A stretch of DNA of 64,000 nt from NCBI GenBank assembly GCA_015548865.1, contig JADMXW010000005.1, forward strand, positions 186,001 to 250,000, read 5' to 3'. Position 1 is the first letter of the stretch, and the number at the start of each line of letters is the position of its first letter. This stretch comes from Serratia marcescens. Lineage in GTDB: Bacteria > Pseudomonadota > Gammaproteobacteria > Enterobacterales > Enterobacteriaceae. This document shows positions 1 through 11,466 of this stretch, in pieces. The notes below the pieces were generated by a model. The model was given only the letters and a program-made list of their open reading frames with translations. It did not search any database and had not been told where the DNA came from. The translations under genes and the position numbers were made by a program.

Positions 1-1400
1 TTGGCGTACTCCCGTAGCCAGAGCGGATTCTTTGTCGCCCCGCCGCACATCACCACACGGGTAATTTGATGCCCGGCCTGATTCATACTATCGATGATAT
101 GGCGCGTGCCATAGGCAATGCCTTGTAATGTGGCGAGATAGAGTCGCGCCAACGCATCCGGCCCCTGTTCCAACGTCAGGCCATAAACGGCCCCACGCGC
201 GTGTGGGTTGGCACGCGGTGAACGGTTACCATGATGGTCGGCCAACACATGCAGATGGCGGGTCGGGAAGGGCTCACGCCGCTCTAAGTCTTCAACCCAA
301 TGATTCAAAAGGGTATAAACGCTCACGCCCTGCTGCACCGCCTGCTGTTGCGCGTCAGTCCAACTTGCATGCTGACGCAGCGTCCATTCAACCAGCGCAC
401 CGGCGGCACTTTGCCCCCCTTCGTTCAACCAACCGTTTGGCAACATTGCGCCCCAATACGGCCCCCACACGCCGGGCACCATCACGGGTTCACGGTTGAC
501 CAACATGTGGCAATTGGACGTGCCGCTGATCAGCGCCAGACTGCCCTCGGGCTGACTGCCCACCAGCGCCAGCCCGCCCGCATGGGCGTCAATCATGCCG
601 CTGGCAACAACCACATCAGTACTTAAGCCGCATGCCTGAGCGATATCAGGCAGCAACTGCCCAGCTTTTATTCCTAAATCCAGAATGGTGGCAGGAATTT
701 TCTCTGACAAATCATCAAGCCCCACCGCCTGTAACAGCGACTGGCTGAAGCGCTGTTCGTGTGCCAGGTAGTTCCATTTGCAGGTCAGGGTACATACGCT
801 CGCAACATCAGCCCCGGTGGCGCGCCATACCAGATAGTCAGCCAAATCGAACAGCCGCCAAACTTGGCGATAACGATCGGGGAAGTGGCGCTTCAGCCAC
901 AGCACTTTTGGCAATTCCATCTCGATACTGACTTCACCACCGACATAACGTAGCGCGTCATCGCCGGTCGCATTGATGTCCGCCGTTTCCTCTGCGGCAC
1001 GGTGATCCATCCACATGATGATGTCGCGCGTGGTTTCCCCATCTTCGGCAACAGAAATACTCTGCCCATTCGCGCCAACCACAACCAGTGAGCAGGTGGC
1101 ATCAAAGCCAATTGAGCGCACATTTTTCGGTGATACACCGGACAGGGCTACCGCTTCTTTGATTGACACGCAGACACCCTGCCAGATCTCAGCAGATGAT
1201 TGTTCGACGACATTGGCACGAGGATGGAACTGGCTGATGGGACGTACAGCAAACGCCAATCGTTGGCCGTGGCTGTCAAAAACGCCCGCTCTGACGCTGG
1301 CAGAGCCGACATCCACACCAATAAAGCACGCAGTACTCTCTGAAGAGGGGTTAACTCCTTTTTCGATAACGGTTTTTCCGCTGAAATCTGCGTTAGTCAT
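1..1400 (-). CDS. FGGY-family pentulose kinase (D-ribulokinase-like), 3' end cut by window edge
   Basis: The reading frame is open from the ATG at 1400 down to base 1, so about 466 codons are visible and the C-terminus lies outside the window. After a roughly 25-residue N-terminal extension the protein enters the FGGY fold with the phosphate-1 motif FIGVDVGSASVRAGVF. It then shows GFDATCSLVVV and IMWMDHRA, which are typical of the FGGY pentulose kinase subfamily that includes D-ribulokinase rather than xylulokinase or glycerol kinase. A GTSNCHM segment and a late CGGATKNPLW segment match the sugar-kinase ATP-binding region. It should phosphorylate a ketopentose in the cytoplasm; the exact substrate cannot be read from sequence. 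A GAGG ribosome-binding site precedes the ATG, and a perfect palindrome sits immediately upstream, so a dedicated repressor is likely. Any sugar transporter or regulator partners are beyond the left edge. Confidence 0.85.
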   Translation of the reverse strand, partial: MTNADFSGKTVIEKGVNPSSESTACFIGVDVGSASVRAGVFDSHGQRLAFAVRPISQFHPRANVVEQSSAEIWQGVCVSIKEAVALSGVSPKNVRSIGFDATCSLVVVGANGQSISVAEDGETTRDIIMWMDHRAAEETADINATGDDALRYVGGEVSIEMELPKVLWLKRHFPDRYRQVWRLFDLADYLVWRATGADVASVCTLTCKWNYLAHEQRFSQSLLQAVGLDDLSEKIPATILDLGIKAGQLLPDIAQACGLSTDVVVASGMIDAHAGGLALVGSQPEGSLALISGTSNCHMLVNREPVMVPGVWGPYWGAMLPNGWLNEGGQSAAGALVEWTLRQHASWTDAQQQAVQQGVSVYTLLNHWVEDLERREPFPTRHLHVLADHHGNRSPRANPHARGAVYGLTLEQGPDALARLYLATLQGIAYGTRHIIDSMNQAGHQITRVVMCGGATKNPLWLREYA

Positions 1401-1412
1401 TGCGTAAACCTC

Positions 1413-1434
1413 ATTGCTAACTCGAGTTAGCAAT
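1413..1434. promoter_or_regulatory. 22-bp perfect palindrome, probable repressor operator for the kinase gene
   Basis: The half-site ATTGCTAACTC is followed directly by its exact reverse complement GAGTTAGCAAT, with a CpG at the dyad centre. Perfect, gapless palindromes of about 20 bp with a central CG are characteristic of LacI-family operators. The site lies 13 to 34 bases upstream of the kinase start codon, where a bound repressor would block transcription or promoter clearance. No candidate regulator gene is inside the window. Confidence 0.75.
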
Positions 1435-1744
1435 CTATTTCAAGGTAAACGAAGACTCAACGGTTTTAGCCCTAATTTGTGAGATTGATCGAGGTACAAA
1501 AAATAACCGATTGAAAGTAATGAGGTTAATTTTGACAATTACTAACAATTGGATAACAAAGCGGTGTCTGTTTTTAAAGTACGGCGCTCGTATCATCGTA
1601 GTAGCACTACAAGGACAATATTCGTCGGTTTTGAAATATAAAATAATGATATTTTATAAACAGGGATTAGGGATTATGTGTGTTTTTTGAATGCTCCCTT
1701 TCACGCTTTTAGTAGACTAATTTTTTTATCTAAAAGCTATTATT
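1435..1744. other. Intergenic region between the kinase and the repeat-containing orphan gene
   Basis: AT-rich spacer between two divergent genes. It must hold the promoters of both, but I see no strong -35/-10 pair or other operator. An ATG at 1676 with a good upstream AGGGATT is in frame with the orphan gene but meets a TGA after four codons, so it is not used as its start. Confidence 0.5.
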
Positions 1745-2665
1745 ATGAATATAAACACAAATTATTTAATCAGAGGGCTTTCTGCCGTTTACTCACAATT
1801 GGAAGTAAGCAAAAAAAATACATTAGTACTTTTAAAGAATTTATTAATAGCAAAAAACACAGGAGAAAAACAAACAAAAACCATAAAAAACAATGAATTA
1901 AATAACAATGACATTTTAAAAAGAAACGCCCCCATCATGAGGGTAGAAAATCATTTATCGAGAATATCCTCACGAGACCGGTTAGCAAACAACACATTAA
2001 AAATGACCCGTTATCATCTACCTTTATCTGAACCTCACCATGACCTGACCCAACTTCTGGCGCAACCGCTACGCGAATTTCAATTGTCGCCAACAGAGGC
2101 CTACAACAAATGGATAGTTTCTCCGGCAACATCAAGGCCTAATAGAAAAATATCGTCTCCCCCATTACGACCAGCACCGCCGCCGCCAACACAAGTACAA
2201 AAACGGCCCACGGCATCTAGTGGCACTTTAGTAATAAGGAATACAGTAAACGCCGAGCAGCAAGTGACTAACACGCCAGCGCTGCAACAGAAGCAGTCAC
2301 ACGCTCCATTGATCAGGGCACAAAGTCAGCCCATAACAACATATCAACAGCAACAGGCCTCTCTTATGAGTGAGCTGAGCGCCGTTTTGGCAAAAAGAAA
2401 TGCAGTTAACATCGAGCAGCAGGTGGCTAACACGCCAGTGCTGCAACAGAAGCAATCACACGCTCCATTGATCAGGGCACAAAGTCAGCCCATAACAACA
2501 CATCAACAGCAACAGGCTTCTCTTATGAGTGAGCTGAGCGCCGTTTTGGCAAAAAGAAATGCAATAAACACCAACGGGAACCAAAGTAAACATCTCTCAG
2601 CCCTAACTCCACAGCACACAAAAAATCTCCCTGTCTACGTGAAGGAATTTAACGAGATTTTCTAA
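1745..2665 (+). CDS. Orphan protein with polyproline tract and two 53-aa repeats resembling actin-binding motifs
   Basis: This 306-aa protein is not recognised as a member of a named family. Residues 1-60 are Asn/Lys-rich and AT-rich at DNA level. A proline-rich tract (SPPLRPAPPPPTQ) covers residues 138-150. Two tandem 53-residue units follow at 169-221 and 222-274, each Gln-rich and ending in LMSELSAVLAKRNA (207-220 and 260-273). That 14-mer resembles the L-x-x-E-[ML]-x-x-[LV]-L-A-[KR]-R G-actin-binding motif of Ena/VASP proteins, which is also preceded by polyproline. There are no membrane segments and no classical signal peptide. The ATG at 1745 has no clear ribosome-binding site, and an internal start at Met65 or Met87 is possible. 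A secreted actin-directed effector is my inference; a low-complexity protein of no such function is the alternative. Confidence 0.6.
   Translation: MNINTNYLIRGLSAVYSQLEVSKKNTLVLLKNLLIAKNTGEKQTKTIKNNELNNNDILKRNAPIMRVENHLSRISSRDRLANNTLKMTRYHLPLSEPHHDLTQLLAQPLREFQLSPTEAYNKWIVSPATSRPNRKISSPPLRPAPPPPTQVQKRPTASSGTLVIRNTVNAEQQVTNTPALQQKQSHAPLIRAQSQPITTYQQQQASLMSELSAVLAKRNAVNIEQQVANTPVLQQKQSHAPLIRAQSQPITTHQQQQASLMSELSAVLAKRNAINTNGNQSKHLSALTPQHTKNLPVYVKEFNEIF
2249..2566 (+). repeat. Two tandem 159-bp coding repeats
   Basis: The units 2249-2407 and 2408-2566 differ at about 10 of 159 positions by eye. They are in frame (53 codons), and several differences are synonymous, which points to a recent duplication kept under protein-level constraint. 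Confidence 0.92.
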
Positions 2666-2986
2666 TAAAACAGTAAATTATCTATCCTAAAATCATCTAT
2701 AGGCCTGTCATACGCAGGCCTGCACATTCTTACTCATCAACATCAATACAATAAAACAAGATCAACAATAAACCCATAAAAAACACAAAGAATAAATAAT
2801 AAAAACAACAATAACAACATGAATTAAAAGAATAAAAACAAAAAAATATCATAAAAACAAATTCAAATTTATTGAAAGAATTTATCAACAACATCCGTTT
2901 TTTAATGTTTTAGCAAAGGCGTAACATTCCCTTCATCGAAAGACATCCTCTTTCAATCACACATTCAAAAACAGGATTAAGACATC
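2666..2986. other. A-rich, G-poor spacer
   Basis: A short stem-loop (AGGCCTG ... CAGGCCT, about 2701-2721) follows the orphan gene and may end its transcript, though no T-run follows it. From about 2735 to 2880 the plus strand is almost free of G and dominated by A and C, with no ORF. The promoter of the next gene must lie at its right end, and I see no recognisable operator. Confidence 0.5.
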
Positions 2987-3247
2987 ATGAAAAACGTAAA
3001 AACCATCGCTGCCGCTGTCGTACTTGCGTCACTTTCCTTTGGTGCTTTTGCTGCTGAAAGTATCAGTACTCAGCAAGCCGCTAAATACCAAGAGTTTGGC
3101 GTTATTTCCGTGAGCAGCGCACACGATCTGAGCTCGCTCCAAGAACAATTGGCTGAGAAAGCAGATAAAGCGGGCGCAAAGGCCTTCTCTATCACCAATA
3201 CTACCGGTAGCGACCTGCTGCGCGGTACGGCGATTATCTACAAATAA
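2987..3247 (+). CDS. DUF1471 (YdgH/BhsA/McbA-like) small periplasmic protein
   Basis: 86-aa precursor. Residues 1-22 form a clear Sec signal peptide ending in AFA, and the mature part of about 64 residues is one DUF1471 module. It has the usual pattern of a GxISVSSA strand early on and a C-terminal strand of the form LLRGTAIIYK, preceded by KADKAGAKAFSITN. Members of this enterobacterial family (BhsA, McbA, YhcN) are small stress-induced envelope proteins linked to biofilm, acid or peroxide stress; the exact role of this one is unknown. It is a single-gene unit with an AAAACAGGAT ribosome-binding region and is closed by a strong terminator. Confidence 0.88.
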   Translation: MKNVKTIAAAVVLASLSFGAFAAESISTQQAAKYQEFGVISVSSAHDLSSLQEQLAEKADKAGAKAFSITNTTGSDLLRGTAIIYK

Positions 3248-3270
3248 TTACCTACTGTAGCCCCAGACAA

Positions 3271-3307
3271 AACGGCGCTTTTCCTCACGGAGAAGCGCCG
3301 TTTTTTT
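3271..3307 (+). terminator. Rho-independent terminator of the DUF1471 gene
   Basis: AACGGCGCTT and AAGCGCCGTT form a 10-bp stem followed by seven Ts. It lies 24 bases after the stop codon. Confidence 0.92.
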
Positions 3308-3321
3308 ATGGTCATAACAAC

Positions 3322-4143
3322 TCAATATATTGTTTTTAGGACAAATTTTTCAATCGCATAGGCCACACCGTCTTCAGTGTTGGGGCGGGTAACAAACTGG
3401 CTGATCGCCTTGACTTCATCAATCGCATTCCCCATGGCAACCCCCGTCCCCGCATAGCCAATCATGGCCAGATCGTTTTCATGATCGCCAATCGCCATGA
3501 CGTTTTCTGCCGTCAATCCGAGATGCTCCGCCAGCAACCGCACGCCTTCGCCTTTGTTAACCCGCTTATCCATAATCTCTAAATAGTAGGGCGCGCTCTT
3601 AATAATGGTGTAGCGAGCCCTCGCCTCGTCAGGGATATGGCGAATCGCATTGTCGAGAATCTCAGGCTCATCAATCATCATCACTTTTGGGAAGGTTAGG
3701 GTGCTGTCCATTTCGTCAACGGCGCGGTATTTCAATGGCATTCCCGTCAGGTGAGACTCATAAACGGTATAGCGACTGATGTCTTTATTTGCGGTGTAGA
3801 CGGTGTTGAAGTCCAACGCATGCAGATGCACATTCAATTTGCGGGAAAGCGCTTCGCAATAGAGGTAGTCATCAAAGCTCAGCGGCGTTTGCGCCACACA
3901 TTCCCCCGTATCGGTTCGCTGAACCAACGCGCCATTGTTGGTAATGCAGTAGCCGCCGGTTTTATCCAGACCTAATATCTCCAGATAGCGTTTTACCCCA
4001 ATAAAGGGTCGCCCAGTCGCCAATACTACATGTACCCCCTGATTCCGCGCCGCCGCAATCGCCACGCTTACTGCGGGTGAAATCTGGTGCTGCGGATCAA
4101 GCAACGTACCGTCCATATCAATTGCAATCAGCTTTATCGTCAT
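3322..4143 (-). CDS. yidA: Cof-type HAD phosphatase YidA (sugar phosphatase)
   Basis: 273 aa, close to the usual 270. HAD motif I is IDMDGTLL at residues 8-15 with the nucleophilic Asp, motif II is VVLATGRP, and the late motif is AIGDHENDLAMIGYAGTGVAMGNA, which supplies the Mg-binding acidic residues. The Cof/IIB cap lies between motifs II and III. YidA hydrolyses a range of sugar phosphates in the cytoplasm. In Escherichia coli yidA also lies beside gyrB; here a chemoreceptor and an MFS gene have been inserted between them. It is transcribed alone, convergent with the DUF1471 gene. Confidence 0.92.
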   Translation of the reverse strand: MTIKLIAIDMDGTLLDPQHQISPAVSVAIAAARNQGVHVVLATGRPFIGVKRYLEILGLDKTGGYCITNNGALVQRTDTGECVAQTPLSFDDYLYCEALSRKLNVHLHALDFNTVYTANKDISRYTVYESHLTGMPLKYRAVDEMDSTLTFPKVMMIDEPEILDNAIRHIPDEARARYTIIKSAPYYLEIMDKRVNKGEGVRLLAEHLGLTAENVMAIGDHENDLAMIGYAGTGVAMGNAIDEVKAISQFVTRPNTEDGVAYAIEKFVLKTIY

Positions 4144-4372
4144 GCTTCATCCTGCCGTAATGGTTTTTTCGCATGCTAACGCGAGTTATCGTCATGAGCC
4201 AGTGAAGGATAAAGATTTACGGAATTCTGCCGATGATCATGCTGTGATCCTTATCACATAAAACAGGACTTTACAGGAAAGGATACAGCGCAAAAATGAA
4301 AATTAACTTATTGATTTTTGAACACTAAATTAGCTTTCTGACAAAATGTCTATCCCAGGGAGGATAACCACC

Positions 4373-6415
4373 ATGTCTAAATCCCTACAACCTTATGTCC
4401 CATCCGCACCTTCAACGTCGCTATCTCATACGGCACTTCATTCTGAAGCCTCACTGCCCCCCCATTTTGATAATAAAAAAAAGACGCTTTCGACACGTAT
4501 GCTAATGCTTTTAGCGGGCATCGTAACCATCGGTCTCGGATTTGCCATCACTATCGGTTTATTGATTTGGCAGTCCACACAGCAACAGAAAAGCGATGCA
4601 CAACAGTATCTAACACAAACAGCCTATACCAATAGCTATCTGGTGCAGCGCAAACTGGATCTGGCATTAACGGTGGCGCGCAATTTGGGCCAAAGCGTAC
4701 TCAGCCTGCGCGATAGCGGCCACGCGGATCGCGAAATGGCTGACACCCTGCTGAAAAATGCGCTACAAAATCATCCAGATTTCCTTTCAATGTCGCTAGC
4801 GTGGGAACCTAATGCCTTTGATGGCAATGATGCGCTGTTTGCCGGGCAACCCGAGCAAGATCCAAAAGGCCGCTATGTACGCTATGTTGATCGTGATACT
4901 ACCGGTAACGTGGTGCTGCACAATCTGACTGACTACGAAACTCCCGGTAGCGGTGACTATTATCTGCTGCCGCGCAAGATGAAACAGGATGTCATTCTTG
5001 AGCCTTACAGCTACCCTTATAACGGCGTAGATGTGCTGCTCACTTCCATTGCTGTGCCTATCGTGGTTGATGGCACTTTTCTTGGCTCGGTAACAGCGGA
5101 TTTTTCACTGGATACACTGCAACAGCTTATCAATGCCATTAAGCCTTATAAAGGAACGGGCTACGCCGAGCTGTTATCACAATCCGGTGCCTATATCGCT
5201 TACCCTGATAAGGCACTGATTACCAAACCCGCCGTCAATGCTGAACGTCTTCTAAAATCGGTATCTCAAGGGGTATCGGTACGCACCAGCGCTGAAAATA
5301 CGCTATTGAAAACGGCATCCTACGACCTCACCATTCCGGTGACCATTGGCAATACGGGTACTCCGTGGATATTGGGACTGTCGGCCCCCATTGATGTCGT
5401 TCTTGCCGAAACAGAGCGCCAGCGCAATATCGCGTTACTGCTGATGGTCGTCAGCATTATCGTGGTCTCTGCCGCACTGGGCCTCATTTTTACCCGCAAG
5501 GTGTTGCGCCCTATCGGTGGCGAACCAGCAGAAGCGGCGCGCGTCGCATTGTCCGTTGCCAACGGACAGCTCACCAACACTATCCATGTTCAGCCCAATG
5601 ACACCAGCAGTCTGTTCTATGCTATTCACACCATGCAAAACCAGTTGCGTGATATTGCTCAGCAATTGCTAACCACCAGCGAATCCGTCAGCCTCGCCGC
5701 CACAGAAATCGCCGCAGGCAATATCGACCTGGCTTCACGCACTGAGCAACAGGCGGCTGCATTACAGCAGACGGCCGCCAGCATGGAGCAGATTACTGCA
5801 ACGGTTAAACTGAATGCTGACAATGCACATAGCGCCACCGAACTGACGCAAAACGCGACTGATATAGCACAGCGGGGAAATACCATCGTCGGACAGGTAG
5901 TCAACATTATGGGGGATATTGACGACAGTTCACGTAAAATCGCGGACATTACCAGCATTATTAATAGCATTGCATTCCAGACAAACATTCTGGCATTGAA
6001 CGCGGCGGTGGAAGCCGCTCGGGCGGGCGAGCAAGGGCGCGGTTTTGCCGTGGTGGCAAGTGAAGTGCGCAACCTGGCACAGAGGAGCGCCGCTGCGGTG
6101 AAAGACATCACGGCACTTATCGGTGAATCCTCCTCTCGTGTCAAAAACGGCGTCGAACTGGTGCAAAACGCCGGTCATACCATGGAAGAGATGCTACATG
6201 CCATCACCTCGGTCAAAACCATCATGGATGACATTGTTGCCGCATCCGATGAGCAATCACGCGGGATAAGCCAGGTAACACAGGCAGTGCACGAAATGGA
6301 CGGCGTTACTCAACAGAACGCCGCACTGGTGCAGGAAGCCACTGCAGCGGCAACATCACTGGACGAGCAAGCGCGCCAATTGGCGCTTACAGTAAAAGTG
6401 TTCCGTCTTTCCTAA
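4373..6415 (+). CDS. Methyl-accepting chemotaxis protein with periplasmic Cache-type sensor
   Basis: The ATG at 4373 is chosen over the in-frame ATG at 4346 because a GGAGG lies nine bases upstream of the former and nothing precedes the latter. The 680-aa protein has a 42-residue cytoplasmic N-terminus, TM1 at about 43-66 and a periplasmic domain of about 280 residues that looks like dCache. TM2 lies at about 352-373, then a HAMP linker and the cytoplasmic hairpin. The signalling tip is unmistakable ([19 protein letters not shown] near residue 535). There is no NWETF-type CheR-docking tail; the protein ends in VKVFRLS. It should report an external ligand, often an amino or organic acid for dCache receptors, to CheA/CheW. 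No che genes are nearby. Confidence 0.93.
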   Translation: MSKSLQPYVPSAPSTSLSHTALHSEASLPPHFDNKKKTLSTRMLMLLAGIVTIGLGFAITIGLLIWQSTQQQKSDAQQYLTQTAYTNSYLVQRKLDLALTVARNLGQSVLSLRDSGHADREMADTLLKNALQNHPDFLSMSLAWEPNAFDGNDALFAGQPEQDPKGRYVRYVDRDTTGNVVLHNLTDYETPGSGDYYLLPRKMKQDVILEPYSYPYNGVDVLLTSIAVPIVVDGTFLGSVTADFSLDTLQQLINAIKPYKGTGYAELLSQSGAYIAYPDKALITKPAVNAERLLKSVSQGVSVRTSAENTLLKTASYDLTIPVTIGNTGTPWILGLSAPIDVVLAETERQRNIALLLMVVSIIVVSAALGLIFTRKVLRPIGGEPAEAARVALSVANGQLTNTIHVQPNDTSSLFYAIHTMQNQLRDIAQQLLTTSESVSLAATEIAAGNIDLASRTEQQAAALQQTAASMEQITATVKLNADNAHSATELTQNATDIAQRGNTIVGQVVNIMGDIDDSSRKIADITSIINSIAFQTNILALNAAVEAARAGEQGRGFAVVASEVRNLAQRSAAAVKDITALIGESSSRVKNGVELVQNAGHTMEEMLHAITSVKTIMDDIVAASDEQSRGISQVTQAVHEMDGVTQQNAALVQEATAAATSLDEQARQLALTVKVFRLS

Positions 6416-6422
6416 CCTGACA

Positions 6423-6450
6423 AGACAGGCCGAGAACTCTCGGCTTGTCT
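6423..6450 (+). terminator. Stem-loop after the chemoreceptor gene
   Basis: AGACAGGCCGAG pairs with CTCGGCTTGTCT across an AACT loop, with one G-T wobble. There is no T-run, so termination efficiency is uncertain. Confidence 0.55.
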
Positions 6451-6592
6451 GAGGTCAAAAATCGCACGAGAGAAAGCACGACAAACGCGAACAATATGTT
6501 ACGCTTACCGCATCTTCGCCCTCTGGACGTGACCACGACGCTTTTCATTTAGCAGCGCCGCTCTACGCCCTCATTTACGTCTTAGTGCAAAC

Positions 6593-7795
6593 ATGAAAAC
6601 GATGAAACTTCCTCTGCTCGCCCAGATCTCCTGTGCGCATTTGGTCAGCCATTTTCACATAATGGTGCTGCCAGTATTGATTCCTCTGCTGTCCGCTCAA
6701 CGCGACATCAGCTTCGTTGAACTGGGGTTGGCAATCAGCGTCTTTAATATTGTCTCCGCCTGCGTACAAACGCCTATCGGCTTTGCCGTTGACCGTATTG
6801 GCGCACGACGTACCCTGGTTGCTGGATTGACTCTCGGCAGCCTGAGTTTTATGTCGCTTGGGTTGACACCACACTACCTCTGGCTGCTCATCGCAATGGG
6901 TTTCGCTGGTGTGGCCAACGCAGTCTACCACCCTTCTGATTACGCCTTGCTCTCGCGTGGGATTGATGACAAACGCATGGGACGCGCTTTCTCAATTCAC
7001 ACATTCTCCGGTTTTTTGGGCAACGCGATCACGCCGGGTATTTTGCTCGCGGTGGCAGCATGGCTGGGCATCAATGCTGCTTTTATTGTTTCGGGTGTGG
7101 TTGGATTGCTGGTTGTCGTGATGCTACTGATGCATAAAGATGAACCAGCACGGCTTAAATCGACACCTCAGAAAAGCGGTGCAGCACCGGTAAAAACCAG
7201 TGCCCGAGCGCTGTTTTCGTTGCCCATCATGGCGCTACTGGGTCTATTTTTGATGCTGAGTTTGAGCACGAACTCGATTCAGAACTTTTCGGTAACTGCA
7301 CTGGTAACAGGCTACGATCTGCCCTTGTCCGATGCGAACGCAGTGCTGACCGCGTTTTTGTTTGCCAGCGCTTTTGGCGTACTGGCAGGGGGTGCACTGG
7401 CAGATAAAACCGAGCGCCACGGTCTGGTTGCCACTGGCGCATTAGCCATCACCGCCGTGCTGGTAGCGATTGTCGCTGTCTATCCATTACCGGCGATGGT
7501 GTTAGTGCCGCTGCTGGCTGCAGCGGGATTTTTATCCGGCATGATCGCCCCTTCTCGGGATATGCTAGTACGTGCTGCATCACCGAAGGGCGCAGAAGGG
7601 CGGGTTTTTGGTATTGTATCCACTGGGTTCAATATCGGCGGTGCCGCGGGTCCGGTGCTGTTCGGCTGGTTACTGGATAATGGTCATCCCCATGCCATTT
7701 TCTGGTCTGCGGTCATCTTCATGCTTATCACCGCTGCCATCACGCTGGCGCAGGAAATGCGTGCCAGCAAACGTCGCGCCGCCGCCGCTGTCTGA
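6593..7795 (+). CDS. MFS transporter (fosmidomycin-resistance-protein-like)
   Basis: 400 aa with about 12 hydrophobic segments and the MFS loop-2/3 signature in the form GFAVDRIGARRTL. The early LVSHFHIMVLPVLIPLL and the NAVYHPSDYALLS segment resemble the Fsr-type subfamily of drug/H+ antiporters. The substrate is not predictable. The start is the first ATG of the frame; Met4 at 6602 is an alternative, and neither has a strong ribosome-binding site. It converges on gyrB and shares a bidirectional terminator with it. Confidence 0.8.
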   Translation: MKTMKLPLLAQISCAHLVSHFHIMVLPVLIPLLSAQRDISFVELGLAISVFNIVSACVQTPIGFAVDRIGARRTLVAGLTLGSLSFMSLGLTPHYLWLLIAMGFAGVANAVYHPSDYALLSRGIDDKRMGRAFSIHTFSGFLGNAITPGILLAVAAWLGINAAFIVSGVVGLLVVVMLLMHKDEPARLKSTPQKSGAAPVKTSARALFSLPIMALLGLFLMLSLSTNSIQNFSVTALVTGYDLPLSDANAVLTAFLFASAFGVLAGGALADKTERHGLVATGALAITAVLVAIVAVYPLPAMVLVPLLAAAGFLSGMIAPSRDMLVRAASPKGAEGRVFGIVSTGFNIGGAAGPVLFGWLLDNGHPHAIFWSAVIFMLITAAITLAQEMRASKRRAAAAV

Positions 7796-7800
7796 CAACT

Positions 7801-7841
7801 AAAAAAAATCGCCGCGTGCTCAGGCAACGCGGCGATTTTTT
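7801..7841. terminator. Bidirectional terminator between the MFS gene and gyrB
   Basis: AATCGCCGCGT pairs with ACGCGGCGATT and is flanked by an A-run on the left and a T-run on the right, so it can act on transcripts from both sides. Confidence 0.92.
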
Positions 7842-7857
7842 ATGTCACAACATCATA

Positions 7858-10287
<2,430 letters not shown>

Positions 10288-11373
10288 TTAGTCCTGTAAT
10301 TGAACCGCTATTTTACCCTGTTCCACGCGGAACATCTTGCCCTTTTCACCGATCATGTCATCTATCTGTTCAGCACTGATAGCACTGACAAATACTTGAG
10401 CCTGAGTGGCTTTTAACCGTTCAGCCAGCAAACGGCGGCGGGTACTGTCCAGTTCGGAAGCAAAATCATCTATCAGATAAATACACTTGGCACCGCTATG
10501 GCGGGTGAGAAACTCACCCTGCGCCAACCGCAGCGCGCACATCAATAACTTCAGTTGCCCACGCGACAGCATATCTTCCACCGCCACACCGCCAGCACGA
10601 ATACGAAAGTCCGCTTTGTGCGGCCCCAGTGCGGTGTAGCCCAACTGTCGGTCGCGCTCAAACTGCCGTTCCAGCAGTTCGGCGTAGTCGCTCTCTTTAT
10701 CCCAGCCGCGCTGGAAAGAGAAGGTCAAAACAAACTCGGGTAAAAACTGCTCGCAGGTCGCGGTAATATCCGCGGTTATCGCAGCGGTGTAATCCGCCCG
10801 CCAAGCGCTGATGCGCTCCGCAAGCGGGATCAATTCCTGATCCCAGGCGCGCAATTGACGATACTGTCCCACCTGACGCAACGCCGCATTACGCTGGCGC
10901 AGCAGCCGTTTCAGGTTGCTCCAGGCAGCGAAGAAAGCGGGCTCATGATGAAAGCAGCCCCAATCAAGAAAGGCACGACGGTATTTTGGCCCACCGTTAA
11001 GCAGCGTGAACCCCTCCGGCGTGATGAGTTGAATCGGTAGCAACTGCGCCAGATCCGCCACCTTATGGCCATCACTGCCATCAATACGCACGGTACTGTC
11101 ACCCAGCCGGTTTTTACTCAGGCCGATAGAGCGTTCGCGCTCGATGCCATCCAGCCGACCATGGAGAATAAATTCCGGCTGTTCATGTCGGATAACGCGC
11201 GCTGCCTGTATAGAACGAAACGCACGCCCGTGCCCCAGTGTGTAGATGGCTTCCAGCACGCTGGTTTTTCCGCTGCCGTTCTCACCCACCAGAAAATTGA
11301 ATCCGGGGATGAGCGCCAAATCGGCAGAGGCGATATTGCGGAAATCTTTAATCAGAAGGCGGGTCAGAGCCAT
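10288..11373 (-). CDS. recF: DNA replication and repair protein RecF
   Basis: 361 aa. The start at 11373 ([14 protein letters not shown]) is chosen by family length; the open frame runs 22 codons further upstream with no homology. Walker A is GENGSGKT at residues 30-37, the ABC-type signature is LSRGQLKLL, and Walker B with D-loop is [11 protein letters not shown]. RecF is an SMC-like ATPase that with RecO and RecR loads RecA at ssDNA-dsDNA junctions behind stalled forks. It is third in the dnaA operon, between dnaN and gyrB. Confidence 0.97.
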   Translation of the reverse strand: MALTRLLIKDFRNIASADLALIPGFNFLVGENGSGKTSVLEAIYTLGHGRAFRSIQAARVIRHEQPEFILHGRLDGIERERSIGLSKNRLGDSTVRIDGSDGHKVADLAQLLPIQLITPEGFTLLNGGPKYRRAFLDWGCFHHEPAFFAAWSNLKRLLRQRNAALRQVGQYRQLRAWDQELIPLAERISAWRADYTAAITADITATCEQFLPEFVLTFSFQRGWDKESDYAELLERQFERDRQLGYTALGPHKADFRIRAGGVAVEDMLSRGQLKLLMCALRLAQGEFLTRHSGAKCIYLIDDFASELDSTRRRLLAERLKATQAQVFVSAISAEQIDDMIGEKGKMFRVEQGKIAVQLQD

Positions 11374-11466
11374 GGACAACCAGATCCTGTTCGCGACAAC
11401 CTGCACGAATGCCGACGGCAAGCGTCGGCACTCAGGCAAAAAATAGGGCAGATCAAGAGAATACCG

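Noticed and set aside
1678-1896. 72-codon ORF overlapping the start of the repeat protein
   Set aside because: GTG start in an alternative frame of an AT-rich region; the longer frame carries the repeats and is the real gene.
2249-2566. Repeats considered as a CRISPR or VNTR in noncoding DNA
   Set aside because: The units are in frame, protein-coding and contiguous without spacers.
4346-4372. Longer start for the chemoreceptor
   Set aside because: No ribosome-binding site there, whereas GGAGG is correctly placed for the ATG at 4373.
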